Shown: positions 53,784 through 63,626 of the stretch, piece after piece
How positions within the stretch are numbered: the first letter of the stretch is position 1
Layout of the letters: every line of letters begins with the position of its first letter
DNA from: OMG group bacterium
GTDB lineage: Bacteria; Pseudomonadota; Gammaproteobacteria; Pseudomonadales; Azotimanducaceae
Direction of reading: 5' to 3'
NCBI GenBank assembly: GCA_012267385.1
Contig: JAAXGW010000043.1
Location: 1-64,000 of the forward strand
Length of the DNA stretch: 64,000 bases
The notes under the pieces: model-generated
Database searches by the model: none
The model's input: only the letters and a program-made list of their open reading frames with translations
What the model was told of the DNA's origin: nothing
Translations under genes and position numbers: made by a program

Positions 53784-54083
53784 CACCCAGACCCACTCCT
53801 CAATACTCTAGGTGCCAACCTAGGAATCCCGCAGAATCGAACTTATTAGTTACGATTTGTGCATATCATTGAGTAAAATCCTTATGTAAGATTTCACGAT
53901 ACTAATCGACGAAATCACTATCTCATCTTCCCACACATCATTCACATGATGGTGGTGCCCGGTTTTCACGAGGCTACCTTCCACTTCCCCACAGACTGTT
54001 AATTTACCTATCCACGAACCTTTTGCGACTCTGAATCAACTAAAAGTCTCCACCATTTCATTCCACTATACACCCACTTAATC
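53784..54083 (+). promoter_or_regulatory. Leader region of rho, C-rich and G-poor
   Basis: 300 bp without a gene. A small hairpin follows trxA (CTAGGT at about 53809, loop GCCA, then ACCTAG), without a T run. The last 110 bp, from about 53970, are strongly C-rich and G-poor on the coding strand; the final 84 bp contain about five G. Such C>G, unstructured RNA is what Rho binds, so this may be an autoregulatory rut site like the rho leader of E. coli. Functional role is inferred. Confidence 0.45.
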
Positions 54084-55445
54084 ATGAGAGAAAACCTGTC
54101 TAGTTCTCACCATCGCCATCACGGCAACTCAAATCCTTCTAATACCCCACAAGCACAACCAACCGAAAGAATACATTTATCGGACTTAAAACGGTGTCCG
54201 ACGCCGGAGTTGGTAGAGTTAGCGGAAGGCATCGGTATCGACAACATCGGCCGCGCGCGGAAACAGGACATCATCACTCAGATATTGCGGAAACAGTTTC
54301 AAAGTGGGATCGAAGTGTATGGTGACGGTACATTGGAAATTCTTAGCGATGGATTCGGCTTTTTAAGATCTCCCTACGCAAGTTATCTTGCCGGACCGGA
54401 CGACATTTATGTTTCTCAGACGCAAATCCGACGCTTCAATCTTCGCACTGGGGACAGTATTTCTGGCAAAGTGCGCGCTCCAAAAAACGGTGAACGCTAT
54501 TTCGCTTTACTCAAGATCAATGAAGTTAACAACCGTCCGACGGAAAATAAGAAGAAACAGCGCGATGTATTGTTTGAAAACCTCACGCCAACATTTCCCG
54601 AAGAACGATACACGTTGGAACGTGGTAATGGGAGTACAGAGGACTTATCCGGTCGGATCATCGACTTAGCCGCACCCATCGGTAAGGGGCAACGCGCATT
54701 GATCGTTTCCCCACCGAAGGCAGGGAAGACTTTGTTGTTACAGTCAATAGCTCAAGCGATCACTTCGAACTATCCCGACGCAATTTTGATTGTGCTTCTT
54801 ATTGATGAACGTCCGGAGGAAGTCACGGAAATGCAGCGTCTTGTAAAAGGCGAAGTCGTGGCTAGTACATTTGACGAACCAGCGACACGACACGTACAAG
54901 TGTCGGAAATGGTCATCGAGAAGGCAAAACGGCTAGTGGAATGCAAACACGATGTAGTGATACTATTAGACTCCATAACTCGACTGGCACGAGCGTACAA
55001 CAATACCGTACCCTCCAGCGGAAAGCTCCTAACCGGAGGAGTGGATTCGAATGCGTTGAGTCAACCCAAGCGCTTCTTCGGAGGAGCGAGAAATTTCATC
55101 GAAGGTGGTAGCCTATCCATCATTGCCACTGCACTTGTTGATACAGGCTCACGTATGGACGAAGTGATCTATGAGGAGTTTAAGGGTACTGGTAACCAAG
55201 AGATTCATTTGGAACGACATATCGCGGAGAAACGAATTTATCCAGCAATCAACATCCGACGTTCTGCTACGCGCAGGGAAGAAAAGTTGATGACTGAAGA
55301 GGAATTACAGCGAGTATGGATTCTCCGCAAATTCTTACACGAAATGGAAGACATCGACGCGATCGAGTTTCTCATCGATCACCTCAAAAAATCTATAACG
55401 AACGTGGAATTCTTCAATTCCATGAAGTCTGCGGACGCCCTATAG
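54084..55445 (+). CDS. rho: Transcription termination factor Rho
   Basis: The hexameric RNA helicase for factor-dependent termination. It has 453 residues, about 30 more than the E. coli protein, because of a polar His/Asn-rich N-terminal extension ([14 protein letters not shown]). The N-domain helix bundle is at 31-75, and the cold-shock RNA-binding fold has GFGFLRS at 90-96. P-loop SPPKAGKT is at 209-216, Walker [11 protein letters not shown] at 291-300, Q-loop [13 protein letters not shown] at 325-337 and the R-loop GTGNQE near 368. All motor residues are intact. No Shine-Dalgarno is visible before ATG 54084. Confidence 0.96.
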   Translation: MRENLSSSHHRHHGNSNPSNTPQAQPTERIHLSDLKRCPTPELVELAEGIGIDNIGRARKQDIITQILRKQFQSGIEVYGDGTLEILSDGFGFLRSPYASYLAGPDDIYVSQTQIRRFNLRTGDSISGKVRAPKNGERYFALLKINEVNNRPTENKKKQRDVLFENLTPTFPEERYTLERGNGSTEDLSGRIIDLAAPIGKGQRALIVSPPKAGKTLLLQSIAQAITSNYPDAILIVLLIDERPEEVTEMQRLVKGEVVASTFDEPATRHVQVSEMVIEKAKRLVECKHDVVILLDSITRLARAYNNTVPSSGKLLTGGVDSNALSQPKRFFGGARNFIEGGSLSIIATALVDTGSRMDEVIYEEFKGTGNQEIHLERHIAEKRIYPAINIRRSATRREEKLMTEEELQRVWILRKFLHEMEDIDAIEFLIDHLKKSITNVEFFNSMKSADAL

Positions 55446-55456
55446 AATTCGAAGAT

Positions 55457-55482
55457 CCAGTGCCAAGTGGTAGTGCCACTGG
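55457..55482. other. Hairpin between convergent rho and hemD
   Basis: CCAGTG (55457-55462) and CACTGG (55477-55482) pair, with a competing inner pairing AGTGG/CCACT. There is no T run on either side, so intrinsic termination is doubtful. It lies in the 49-bp convergent spacer and could slow read-through in both directions. Confidence 0.3.
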
Positions 55483-55494
55483 TGACTGATGATA

Positions 55495-56196
55495 TTACCC
55501 TAGGTGTTGTCCCCTAGTCGAGAACAAATCCTCTAACGAATTGACAATAGCATTGTCGGACGCCCCCTCGGCAATCAACACAACACTAAACTGCATTGAT
55601 TTGGCTAGTTCTGCGTCGCGAAGGGACGGTACAACCAGTGGAATCGGAACTGAACTCAGGGTAGTGAAGTGTTGTCGAATCTCTGAAATTGCAGCCCCAC
55701 TAGCTGCGACGATAGCATCTAACTGAGAGGTTGGTACTTGGATCTGAGAGGGTTTTCGCTCGTACACGATCCACTCATGGCAAATATAGCCATCGCCACT
55801 CAACCACTCACCCAAGTCTTTCCTTCCATCGCGTCCTGATACGATTGTCACGCGTAGTCCGGTTTTGAACCGTCTCCGAATTAAGTCGTAGATTCCTTCG
55901 GAAGAGTGTTGACCTGGAACCAACGGATGAACCTGCATCGACTCAAACTGCGCTGCCGTCGCGGGTCCCACTGCTATCACAGGTTTGGTTCTGTCCCACT
56001 GATGACTCGCCACATGGGATACCGCGTGACTAGACACGAACACCCAAAGGTCGGTGTCTATCGGTGGAGTTGGTGACAGGACTGGCTCGATTTCAAAAAC
56101 GGGTGCGGTGATAGGTTGGTACCCTGACACAAGCAACTTTGAAGCAAGTCGACTCGCCCCTGGTTCCGTACGTGTGATCCAAATACGTTTGGTCAC
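55495..56196 (-). CDS. hemD: Uroporphyrinogen-III synthase
   Basis: Closes hydroxymethylbilane to uroporphyrinogen III with inversion of ring D. 233 residues. The family is poorly conserved, but the start IWITRTEPGASRLASKLLVSGYQPITAPVFEIEP, the VFVSSHAVSHV block, AVGPATAAQFES and VTIVSGRDGRKDLGEWLSGDGY are characteristic. The GTG start overlaps the hemC stop by 4 bp (GTGA), so coupling with hemC is clear. No hemX follows; the next gene is rho on the opposite strand. Confidence 0.88.
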   Translation of the reverse strand: MTKRIWITRTEPGASRLASKLLVSGYQPITAPVFEIEPVLSPTPPIDTDLWVFVSSHAVSHVASHQWDRTKPVIAVGPATAAQFESMQVHPLVPGQHSSEGIYDLIRRRFKTGLRVTIVSGRDGRKDLGEWLSGDGYICHEWIVYERKPSQIQVPTSQLDAIVAASGAAISEIRQHFTTLSSVPIPLVVPSLRDAELAKSMQFSVVLIAEGASDNAIVNSLEDLFSTRGQHLG

Positions 56197-57101
56197 GAGT
56201 GCAAAAGCTCTTCCACTCCCATCGCAATTAGACTATTCGCCATGTTTGACGCAAGCCGAATTGGATCATGGTCGTTTATTCTCAGTTCCAGTGTTTCGGT
56301 TCCAGCACTGTTCAGTACGATTGCATGGAGAACGTACTCGGCGCTTCGATCTTCGCAATAGATTCCTATCGGGGAAGTGCAATCCGCATTGAGCGTGCGA
56401 ACGATCTCACGCTCGCAGTTAGCAGCCGCCTCCACTCTTGCGCGCTGCAACGGTGCGATAGTAGATACCACTTGTTCATCGTCGTGTCTGAATTGAACTG
56501 CTAGCGTACCCTGACACGGTGCGGGAATGAAACTAGATGGATCGAGATAAGCATCTATCCGGTCTCGCAAATTCAATCGGTGTAGTCCAGCGGCGGCAAG
56601 CAGAATCGAGTCATATTCATCACTATCCAACTTTCGCAGCCTAGTGTCGACGTTGCCGCGTATATAAGCGACATTGTTCGAATTGAAACGAAAGTTCAGC
56701 AGTGCTCTTCTTCTCGGGCTCGATGTGCCAATTTTTGTGCTTGGATCTAAGCAGAACACGTTCGCTCGACCGACCAATACGTCTCGTGGATCTTCACGTT
56801 GTAAGACTGTTTGGACAGAGAGTTCATTGGGTGTTTTACTCGGGACGTCTTTCAAGCTGTGAACTGCTACGTCCACTTCGTCCTTAAGCAGTAACACTTC
56901 AATTTCTCGGACAAAATCATCTTTATTCCGAGGGGGTAGATTTCCCATCTCGGCTGATCGGTCTCCTGTAGTAGTGACCGGTACATAGGTGATGTTTAGA
57001 TTGGGAAATTTTTGATTAATGGCGTTCCCCACCAACGCAGCTTGAATACGGGCGAGTTGACTTGCCCGGGACGCTATCCTCAACTCACGCTTAGCTTTCA
57101 T
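56193..57101 (-). CDS. hemC: Hydroxymethylbilane synthase (porphobilinogen deaminase)
   Basis: Joins four porphobilinogen units into hydroxymethylbilane. It has 302 residues. RIASRASQLARIQA at the start, AVHSLKDVPS, IGTSSPRRRALL and IRGNVDTRLRKLD bind the cofactor and substrate. The cofactor-linking cysteine is in LNADCTSPIGIY near residue 240, slightly different from the common G-G-C-x-x-P-I-G. It follows hemB by 32 bp and overlaps hemD, forming the operon hemB-hemC-hemD. Confidence 0.94.
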   Translation of the reverse strand: MKAKRELRIASRASQLARIQAALVGNAINQKFPNLNITYVPVTTTGDRSAEMGNLPPRNKDDFVREIEVLLLKDEVDVAVHSLKDVPSKTPNELSVQTVLQREDPRDVLVGRANVFCLDPSTKIGTSSPRRRALLNFRFNSNNVAYIRGNVDTRLRKLDSDEYDSILLAAAGLHRLNLRDRIDAYLDPSSFIPAPCQGTLAVQFRHDDEQVVSTIAPLQRARVEAAANCEREIVRTLNADCTSPIGIYCEDRSAEYVLHAIVLNSAGTETLELRINDHDPIRLASNMANSLIAMGVEELLHS

Positions 57102-57133
57102 TTTTCGCTGAGGTAAAACGTCGCTTGCTACTA

Positions 57134-58141
<1,008 letters not shown>

Positions 58142-58262
58142 TTACAGCAACAGAAAGTGAAGTTATTTTGTGTAGACAAACCAAATTCTAGGAAATAGCT
58201 AAGCTTGTTGTAGTAGAAATCCACACATAATATCAGCGGAAGTCAAGCAATAACATATTTTC

Positions 58263-59687
58263 ATGGCTAAGTACGACTACAACCTCATCGTGATTGGTGC
58301 TGGTAGTGCCGGTCTGATTGCATCCTTGGTCGGTGCAACCGCTGGTGCGAAAACGATGTTAGTTGAATCAAATCGTATGGGTGGTGATTGTTTGCACACC
58401 GGGTGCGTTCCAAGTAAAACGTTGATCGCGTCCGCCCGAGTCGCACAACAGGTGCGAAATGCTTCGCGATACGGAGTCGAAACTTCGCGAAATGCGACTG
58501 ATTTTTCAGTTGTGATGCGCCGAGTACGAGAAGCTATCAGTCAAATTCAACCTCATGACTCGGTCGAGCGTTACACGTCTTTAGGCGTGCATTGCGAGGG
58601 AGGTCATGCTCGAGTAAACGACCCACATTGCGTTGAGGTAAATGACGAACGACATTCGACGAGGAGCATTGTCTTGGCTACTGGAGCCTCTCCGACTATA
58701 CCACCCATTCCAGGATTATCAAACTGTCAGTTTCTCACGTCTGAGACACTTTGGGGACTTAGTGAGTTACCGAACCGATTGGTAGTCTTAGGTGGCGGTC
58801 CAATTGGATGTGAATTAGCTCAAGCTTTTTCTAGACTAGGGAGCAAAGTTGCTATCGTCGAGTTGCAAGATCAGTTGCTACCATTAGAAGATTCGGATGC
58901 AGCGGAAGTCATCACCGAAGTGTTACTGACAGAAGGTATCGATGTATATACAGGTTGGCAAGCAAGCGCTTGCAAAAACCAACAATTGACAATACATACT
59001 CGCGACCAAGAGAAGGTTTTAGATTTTGACCAATTGCTGGTAGCGACCGGTCGAACTCCCCGAGTGAAAAATCTCGGACTTGAAGAGAACGGTATTAGCC
59101 TGTCCGCGACTCAGACCGTTGCCGTAAATGACTACATGCAAACAGAGGTTAAATCTGTTTTTGCCTGCGGTGATGTCGTAGGACCCTATCAATTTACCCA
59201 TATGGCCGCACATCAAGCTTGGTACGCGAGTATGAACGCTCTGATTCGTCCTTTTTGGCGTGCCAAGATAAATAAAAAATTTGTACCGTGGGCAATCTTC
59301 ACTGACCCGGAACTAGCTAGGGTAGGTGTGTCTGAACGAGAAGCAACGCGACTGAATATTCCGTATGAAGTTACTAAGTTTCCTTTTACAGAATTGGATC
59401 GAGCCATTACCGAAGGAACGACACAGGGTTTTGTCAAGTTGATCACCAAACCCAAAAAAGACACGATATTAGGTGCGTGTATTGTCGGTACGGGTGCAGG
59501 CGAGTTGATTTCGAGTTGTATCAATGCGATGCGGCATGGATACGGAGCTAACTCAATTCTGTCTACTATTCACGTGTATCCTACGCGCATGGAAGCCGTC
59601 CGCTTGGCTGCTGGTCGTTTGCGGCGCGCGCACGCTCCTCCAGGACTAATGAAGCTAGCCGAACGACTTAACGCACTGTTGCGCTGA
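58263..59687 (+). CDS. Pyridine nucleotide-disulfide oxidoreductase (mercuric reductase / dihydrolipoamide dehydrogenase-like)
   Basis: A 474-residue FAD enzyme of class I. The N-terminal FAD motif is VIGAGSAGLIASL. The redox disulfide is GGDCLHTGCVPSKTLI (about residues 41-56). The NAD(P) site is VVLGGGPIGCELAQAF, and the second FAD motif is VFACGDVVG. The C-terminal dimer domain has the modified IHVYPTRMEAVRLAAG, where lipoamide dehydrogenase has the His-x-His-Pro-Thr pair; only one histidine remains. This form is common in orphan relatives of mercuric reductase that lack the C-terminal vicinal cysteines, as here. The electron acceptor is unknown. No lipoyl-enzyme genes are nearby. Confidence 0.87.
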   Translation: MAKYDYNLIVIGAGSAGLIASLVGATAGAKTMLVESNRMGGDCLHTGCVPSKTLIASARVAQQVRNASRYGVETSRNATDFSVVMRRVREAISQIQPHDSVERYTSLGVHCEGGHARVNDPHCVEVNDERHSTRSIVLATGASPTIPPIPGLSNCQFLTSETLWGLSELPNRLVVLGGGPIGCELAQAFSRLGSKVAIVELQDQLLPLEDSDAAEVITEVLLTEGIDVYTGWQASACKNQQLTIHTRDQEKVLDFDQLLVATGRTPRVKNLGLEENGISLSATQTVAVNDYMQTEVKSVFACGDVVGPYQFTHMAAHQAWYASMNALIRPFWRAKINKKFVPWAIFTDPELARVGVSEREATRLNIPYEVTKFPFTELDRAITEGTTQGFVKLITKPKKDTILGACIVGTGAGELISSCINAMRHGYGANSILSTIHVYPTRMEAVRLAAGRLRRAHAPPGLMKLAERLNALLR

Positions 59688-59726
59688 AATTTGCTATCGT
59701 GAACTCATCGCTCAAGGTATAAAGAA

Positions 59727-60833
59727 TCAATCAGATTGAGTCAATCGTCTGGGACTCAGTTCTAATGCAGTCAGCGACGTTTCAGTAAGAGGAGCGTGCC
59801 TGAGCAGTCTCGCTCCCAACTTGCTACAGCCAGGAGCAGTTTGTACCCCAAAGCCTCCAAACGATCCGTACCAAAAGAATCCCGGATGATTGCAGTCATA
59901 GCCGATGACGGGGGACTGGTCCGGGACAAAAACACGTAACCCTGCCCAGCATTCTTCGGGAACAACATCGCTGAGCGTGGTAGTCTGTTCAAGGCGAGCG
60001 ATAGCTTGAGCAATGTCGATCCTTTCTGGTTGAGCATCACATGGTTCACTAGGTGTTGCATCGCACGGAGACACCATCAGCGATTGCCCTTCCGGTTTGA
60101 AATAGAGGTCATCTGTTATCAGGTAACACATCGGCCACGAACTTGAGAAGACCTTAGGTTTGCACCGAATACCTGTTCTTCGTTTTGCTTGTACTCCTAG
60201 CGGCTGGACACCAGCCAATTTGGCGATTTCGTCAACCCACGCTCCAGCCGCGTTTACGATGATGTCAGCATTTACCGTGGATCCGCTATCCGAAGTTAAT
60301 ATCCACGATCCACGCACACTCTCGATGGATACTACGCGAAAATTCGTTTCTACTCTTCCCCCCAGCTCTCTAAATGCTTGCCGCGTACAAGTCAGCAAGT
60401 GGTGGACATCGAGATGCAATGACCTTCGGTCAATGACTCCGTTAGTGAAGTCGTTCGTAAGAATTGGACATCTGGCTAGCAATTGATTCTGCGACAATGG
60501 AACGAGCCAGGAACAACGTTCTTTCCAAGTTTCAAAGAAATGTTCAATTTTCGGTTCATCAGCGATCCTACCGATTCTCAGTATGGACATAGAATCCGCG
60601 ATCCCTTTAAAGCCTCGCGGGGGCGATTGGAAGAATTCGACAGACTCTAGTGTGAGTCGGTGCACCACATCGTTTTCAAATGGTATGTGCAGAACAGCAG
60701 CAGAACGACCGGTACTGTGATACCCTGGTTGAAATTCCGTTTCGAGAATCGTAATGTCAAAGTCAGCAGCGGCTTGCAGAGCTAGGGACAGTCCCGCGAT
60801 GCCACCACCGACAATGACAACGGATTCTCTCAC
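59727..60833 (-). CDS. FAD-dependent oxidoreductase of the D-amino acid / glycine oxidase (DAO) family
   Basis: A 368-residue flavoenzyme. FAD dinucleotide motif VVIVGGGIAGLSLALQA is at residues 5-21, with ETEFQPGYHSTGRSAAVLHI after it. INAAGAWVDEIAKLAG in the middle and GYDCNHPGFFWYGSFGGFGVQTAPG near the end are typical of DAO proteins that oxidise amino or hydroxy groups. The long RSLHLDVHHLLTCTRQAFRELGG region matches the substrate domain. It begins at GTG 60833, 6 bp after the alpha/beta hydrolase. It is probably cotranscribed with that gene and the ClpP-like gene. Substrate unknown. Confidence 0.85.
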   Translation of the reverse strand: MRESVVIVGGGIAGLSLALQAAADFDITILETEFQPGYHSTGRSAAVLHIPFENDVVHRLTLESVEFFQSPPRGFKGIADSMSILRIGRIADEPKIEHFFETWKERCSWLVPLSQNQLLARCPILTNDFTNGVIDRRSLHLDVHHLLTCTRQAFRELGGRVETNFRVVSIESVRGSWILTSDSGSTVNADIIVNAAGAWVDEIAKLAGVQPLGVQAKRRTGIRCKPKVFSSSWPMCYLITDDLYFKPEGQSLMVSPCDATPSEPCDAQPERIDIAQAIARLEQTTTLSDVVPEECWAGLRVFVPDQSPVIGYDCNHPGFFWYGSFGGFGVQTAPGCSKLGARLLRHAPLTETSLTALELSPRRLTQSD

Positions 60834-60839
60834 GTAGTG

Positions 60840-61511
60840 CTAGAGTTGTTTCAAAATGTCGCTGACAAATGCGTCGGTGTGCTCTGCAATCTCTTGAAAG
60901 ACGTTATCTTGACGTGTACGAGTGCGCTTCAAAGTTTTGTATCCATGATCTGCGGTGTCTAACCACTTCAAGGAGGCTTGGTGTTCCACAGATAGCTGTT
61001 GGATGAGATCAGCATTCGCCATCCCGTCTCGAGTACCGATCAAGAAAAGGATAGGACAACTGATCTTGTCAAAGTGGCTAGCCCTGTCAACTGACGTTTT
61101 TTTTGGATTGTGAAGAGGAAATGAGCTTAGGATGAGTCCTTCGACAATAAGATTGTGTTCCACTACGGCATGAGTGGCCATCCTACCACCGAAGCTATGG
61201 CCTCCGAGAAAGAGTGGATCTAGCCCTTTTGCAACGGCGAAGGAATGAACTTCTTTGAATGTTTGTGTCGAGACCGAAAGTGCGTCAACCCTGTTTCGAC
61301 CAGCTTCCATATAGGGGAAGTTAAACCGAAGCGTGGAAATTCCTACTTCAGCAAAGGCTGTCGCGATCCCGTCAAGCGAAGAGTGCCTCATCCCAGCACC
61401 AGCCCCATGACCGAATATAACTGTACATCTCGAACTTCTGCCAGTAGTCAGGCAAACACTGATCTTCTGTCCTTCGACCGTTAACTGTTGTTCATCTAGT
61501 GTGGATATCAC
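60840..61511 (-). CDS. Alpha/beta-hydrolase (COG3571-like, dienelactone-hydrolase-related)
   Basis: A 223-residue cytosolic hydrolase. The oxyanion loop is FGHGAGAGMRHSSLDGIA. The nucleophile elbow is GGHSFGGRMATHA, with serine near residue 121. The acid is in FLIGTRDGMA and the catalytic histidine in WLDTADHGYKTLKR. The domain has no lid insertion. Family members are called predicted hydrolases or thioesterase-like without a proven substrate. The GTG start overlaps the ClpP-like gene by 4 bp (GTGA), so the two are translationally coupled. Confidence 0.85.
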   Translation of the reverse strand: MISTLDEQQLTVEGQKISVCLTTGRSSRCTVIFGHGAGAGMRHSSLDGIATAFAEVGISTLRFNFPYMEAGRNRVDALSVSTQTFKEVHSFAVAKGLDPLFLGGHSFGGRMATHAVVEHNLIVEGLILSSFPLHNPKKTSVDRASHFDKISCPILFLIGTRDGMANADLIQQLSVEHQASLKWLDTADHGYKTLKRTRTRQDNVFQEIAEHTDAFVSDILKQL

Positions 61512-62098
61512 GAATCGAGTTCCGAAACCGACTGAATAATGCGTCCTACTAAGCCGTATTCGAGAGATTCCATAGCTGAGAGCCAGTGGTCACGGTTGGT
61601 GTCCTTGTTGACTTGCTCTAGTTTTTGACCCGTTCGTGTCGCGATTGTCTCGTTAATTCGTTCCCTAATTTTGACAATTTCTTTGACTTGAATGGAGATG
61701 TCAGAAGCATCTCCCTGTAATCGTCCGGATGGTTGATGGATCAGAAATCTGGTATTTGGAAGACAGAGTCTGTTTTCTTTTTCGGCGGCTAAGTAAATGT
61801 GCGTTGCGATGCTCCCCACCCAGCCGGTACCAACGGTTCTCACTGGTGCTTCAATAAAGCGGATTATGTCATGAATCGTGTCTCCAGACTCGACATGGCC
61901 ACCCGGGGATCCAAGAAACAGAGTAATGAATTTCGAGTTTTCCGTGGCTAAAGCTAGAAGCTGCTCTACAGTTTGCTGAGTTACCTTTTGGTCAATGTTT
62001 CCGAAGAGAGTAACGATACGTGCGTCATAAAGTGCATCGCGCACGCGAGACAACGCGAAGTTGCTTACTTCTTGTTCTTCTGTTTTGTTGGAGTTCAT
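61508..62098 (-). CDS. ClpP-like serine protease, orphan
   Basis: A divergent ClpP-fold peptidase. About 196 residues from ATG 62098; TTG 62164 would add 22. The substrate-binding strand is LFLGSPGGHVESGDTIHDII. Catalytic serine is in VGTGWVGSIATHIYL, where ordinary ClpP has G-x-A-A-S-M-G. Histidine is in RFLIHQPSGRLQGDASDI and aspartate in DTNRDHWLSAMESLEYGLVG, so the triad is complete (S118, H143, D192 counted from the TTG). It is not beside clpX or tig, so it is not the housekeeping clpP. It is translationally coupled to an alpha/beta hydrolase. It might assemble with a canonical ClpP or act alone. Confidence 0.82.
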   Translation of the reverse strand: MNSNKTEEQEVSNFALSRVRDALYDARIVTLFGNIDQKVTQQTVEQLLALATENSKFITLFLGSPGGHVESGDTIHDIIRFIEAPVRTVGTGWVGSIATHIYLAAEKENRLCLPNTRFLIHQPSGRLQGDASDISIQVKEIVKIRERINETIATRTGQKLEQVNKDTNRDHWLSAMESLEYGLVGRIIQSVSELDS

Positions 62099-62164
62099 AT
62101 GTTCAGATTGCTGAGCGTAATGTGTTGTGTGAAGAGTCTCTGAAATGCAGGGAATTATGCTCAA

Positions 62165-62198
62165 AGACCTAGCACATCTAAGTGCTAAGTAGTTCTTA
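62165..62198 (-). other. Hairpin in the histidine kinase / ClpP-like spacer
   Basis: TAGCAC (62170-62175) and GTGCTA (62182-62187) form a perfect 6-bp stem with a 6-base loop, between the kinase stop and the ClpP-like start. No T run follows on the minus strand. It could be a weak terminator or could affect translation of the ClpP-like gene. Confidence 0.3.
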
Positions 62199-63626
62199 TT
62201 ACTTTACGTCAGCAAGACGTTCTTGAATCGCTAGATCTGGAGTCCCTCTCAAAATCTCGGATGAAATTTTCGTTGGGATCGTGATTGCTACGTCTGTACC
62301 ACCCACAGGACTCGCGCCAATCTCTAACTTCCAATTGTGAATCAAACACAACTGGTTGACGATTGCTAAACCCAAACCGCTGCCACCAGTTTCCAAATTA
62401 CGTGACTTATCGAGTCGAACAAATGGCTGCAAAATTCGCTGGCGTTCTGCTTTGGGGATTCCTGGTCCATCGTCCAGCACATGTATTTCAGCATCGTCTT
62501 GAGTTACGCGTACTTGTACACGTACGTTTTTGCCATATTGCATCGCGTTCTGTACTAGATTAGTAATACAGCGACGTAAAGCATTTGGGGCTGTGTGAAT
62601 GTGCGCAGGCGGCGCTCCAAACCACTCCACCACTAGAGTATTATCGGCGGTGTGAACGATCGATTGCATTAAGTCTCGAAAGTTCACTTTTTGTAGTCGC
62701 TCCTGTTCCCCTTTCGCAAACAGTGCTGCGTCGGAAATCAGTGAATTCATGTGTTGCAGATTTTCTTCAAAAGCTCTCAAGAGATTCGGATCAGTGTCTT
62801 CCGGTAGAAGTTCTAATGCCAAGCGCATACGCGTCAAAGGCGTACGCAAATCGTGCGACAGTCCAGCCGTGATCGTCGTACGATTCGATATTAGAGCGGA
62901 GATTTCTTCCGCCATATCATTGAAACTCCTCGCTAATAAAACAACTTCGTCTGAGCCGGTTTCAGGAAGAGGGTCATACCCGGATACACCTCGAAAAGAT
63001 TGTGTCGCGTAAGCTAGTTGCGTCATCGGTCGACTAATTCGATTCATGCTATAGAGTGCTGTGATTGCGGTCGCAACAACACTCAGGATAATCGCGATCA
63101 GCACCAAATCCAACGTGCGCAACGGTTTAGGACTGACAAAAAACTTTATCACCAAAACGTCATCGGAATTAGTCCCAGAGGAAAAAATCACCCAAAACGC
63201 AGGGTTCTGATCGGCACTGTAATCCGCGTAAGTGCTAATATTTTCATTGCTGAATTTTTCTTCGAAAGCAGACTTCAATCTATAGAGGACTCCATCGGTC
63301 CTAGTTATCTGACTTAACTCGTCTTGTTGAGTTAAATTGTTCTTAATGACTAACCCTTTTTTGTCAACCATGTATGAGAGCAAATTAAAGTCAAATATTT
63401 CTGGATTTACGTGCCATAAACGCTCGATTACTCCGACATCAGATACACGACTCTCTATCCACTGTTGTCTCATCGGCGAGTAGCCGTACAGTTGGTAAAG
63501 AATCACAAAACACACGCCTAACAATAAAGTCGCGGTTCCGATGATCAGGCTAAATTTCCCAGCCAGAGAGTTAGCGCGAATTCGATTTAAGAGCTTTCGG
63601 GACAAAATACGTACCCCTTTCCCCAC
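62199..63626 (-). CDS. EnvZ-like sensor histidine kinase
   Basis: A 475-residue inner-membrane sensor. Membrane helices at 25-47 and 171-192 enclose a periplasmic domain of about 120 residues. HAMP follows (MNRISRPMTQLAYATQSF), then the dimerisation helix with H258 in GLSHDLRTPLTRMRLALELL. The ATPase domain has N box LVQNAMQYG, G1 DDGPGIP and G2 GGSGLGLAIV. The H-box followed by P-L-T-R-M-R-L and the pairing with an OmpR-type regulator match EnvZ, but the stimulus is unknown. GTG 63626 overlaps the regulator gene by 40 bp; TTG 63605, with AAAGGGG upstream, is an alternative start. Confidence 0.88.
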   Translation of the reverse strand: MGKGVRILSRKLLNRIRANSLAGKFSLIIGTATLLLGVCFVILYQLYGYSPMRQQWIESRVSDVGVIERLWHVNPEIFDFNLLSYMVDKKGLVIKNNLTQQDELSQITRTDGVLYRLKSAFEEKFSNENISTYADYSADQNPAFWVIFSSGTNSDDVLVIKFFVSPKPLRTLDLVLIAIILSVVATAITALYSMNRISRPMTQLAYATQSFRGVSGYDPLPETGSDEVVLLARSFNDMAEEISALISNRTTITAGLSHDLRTPLTRMRLALELLPEDTDPNLLRAFEENLQHMNSLISDAALFAKGEQERLQKVNFRDLMQSIVHTADNTLVVEWFGAPPAHIHTAPNALRRCITNLVQNAMQYGKNVRVQVRVTQDDAEIHVLDDGPGIPKAERQRILQPFVRLDKSRNLETGGSGLGLAIVNQLCLIHNWKLEIGASPVGGTDVAITIPTKISSEILRGTPDLAIQERLADVK

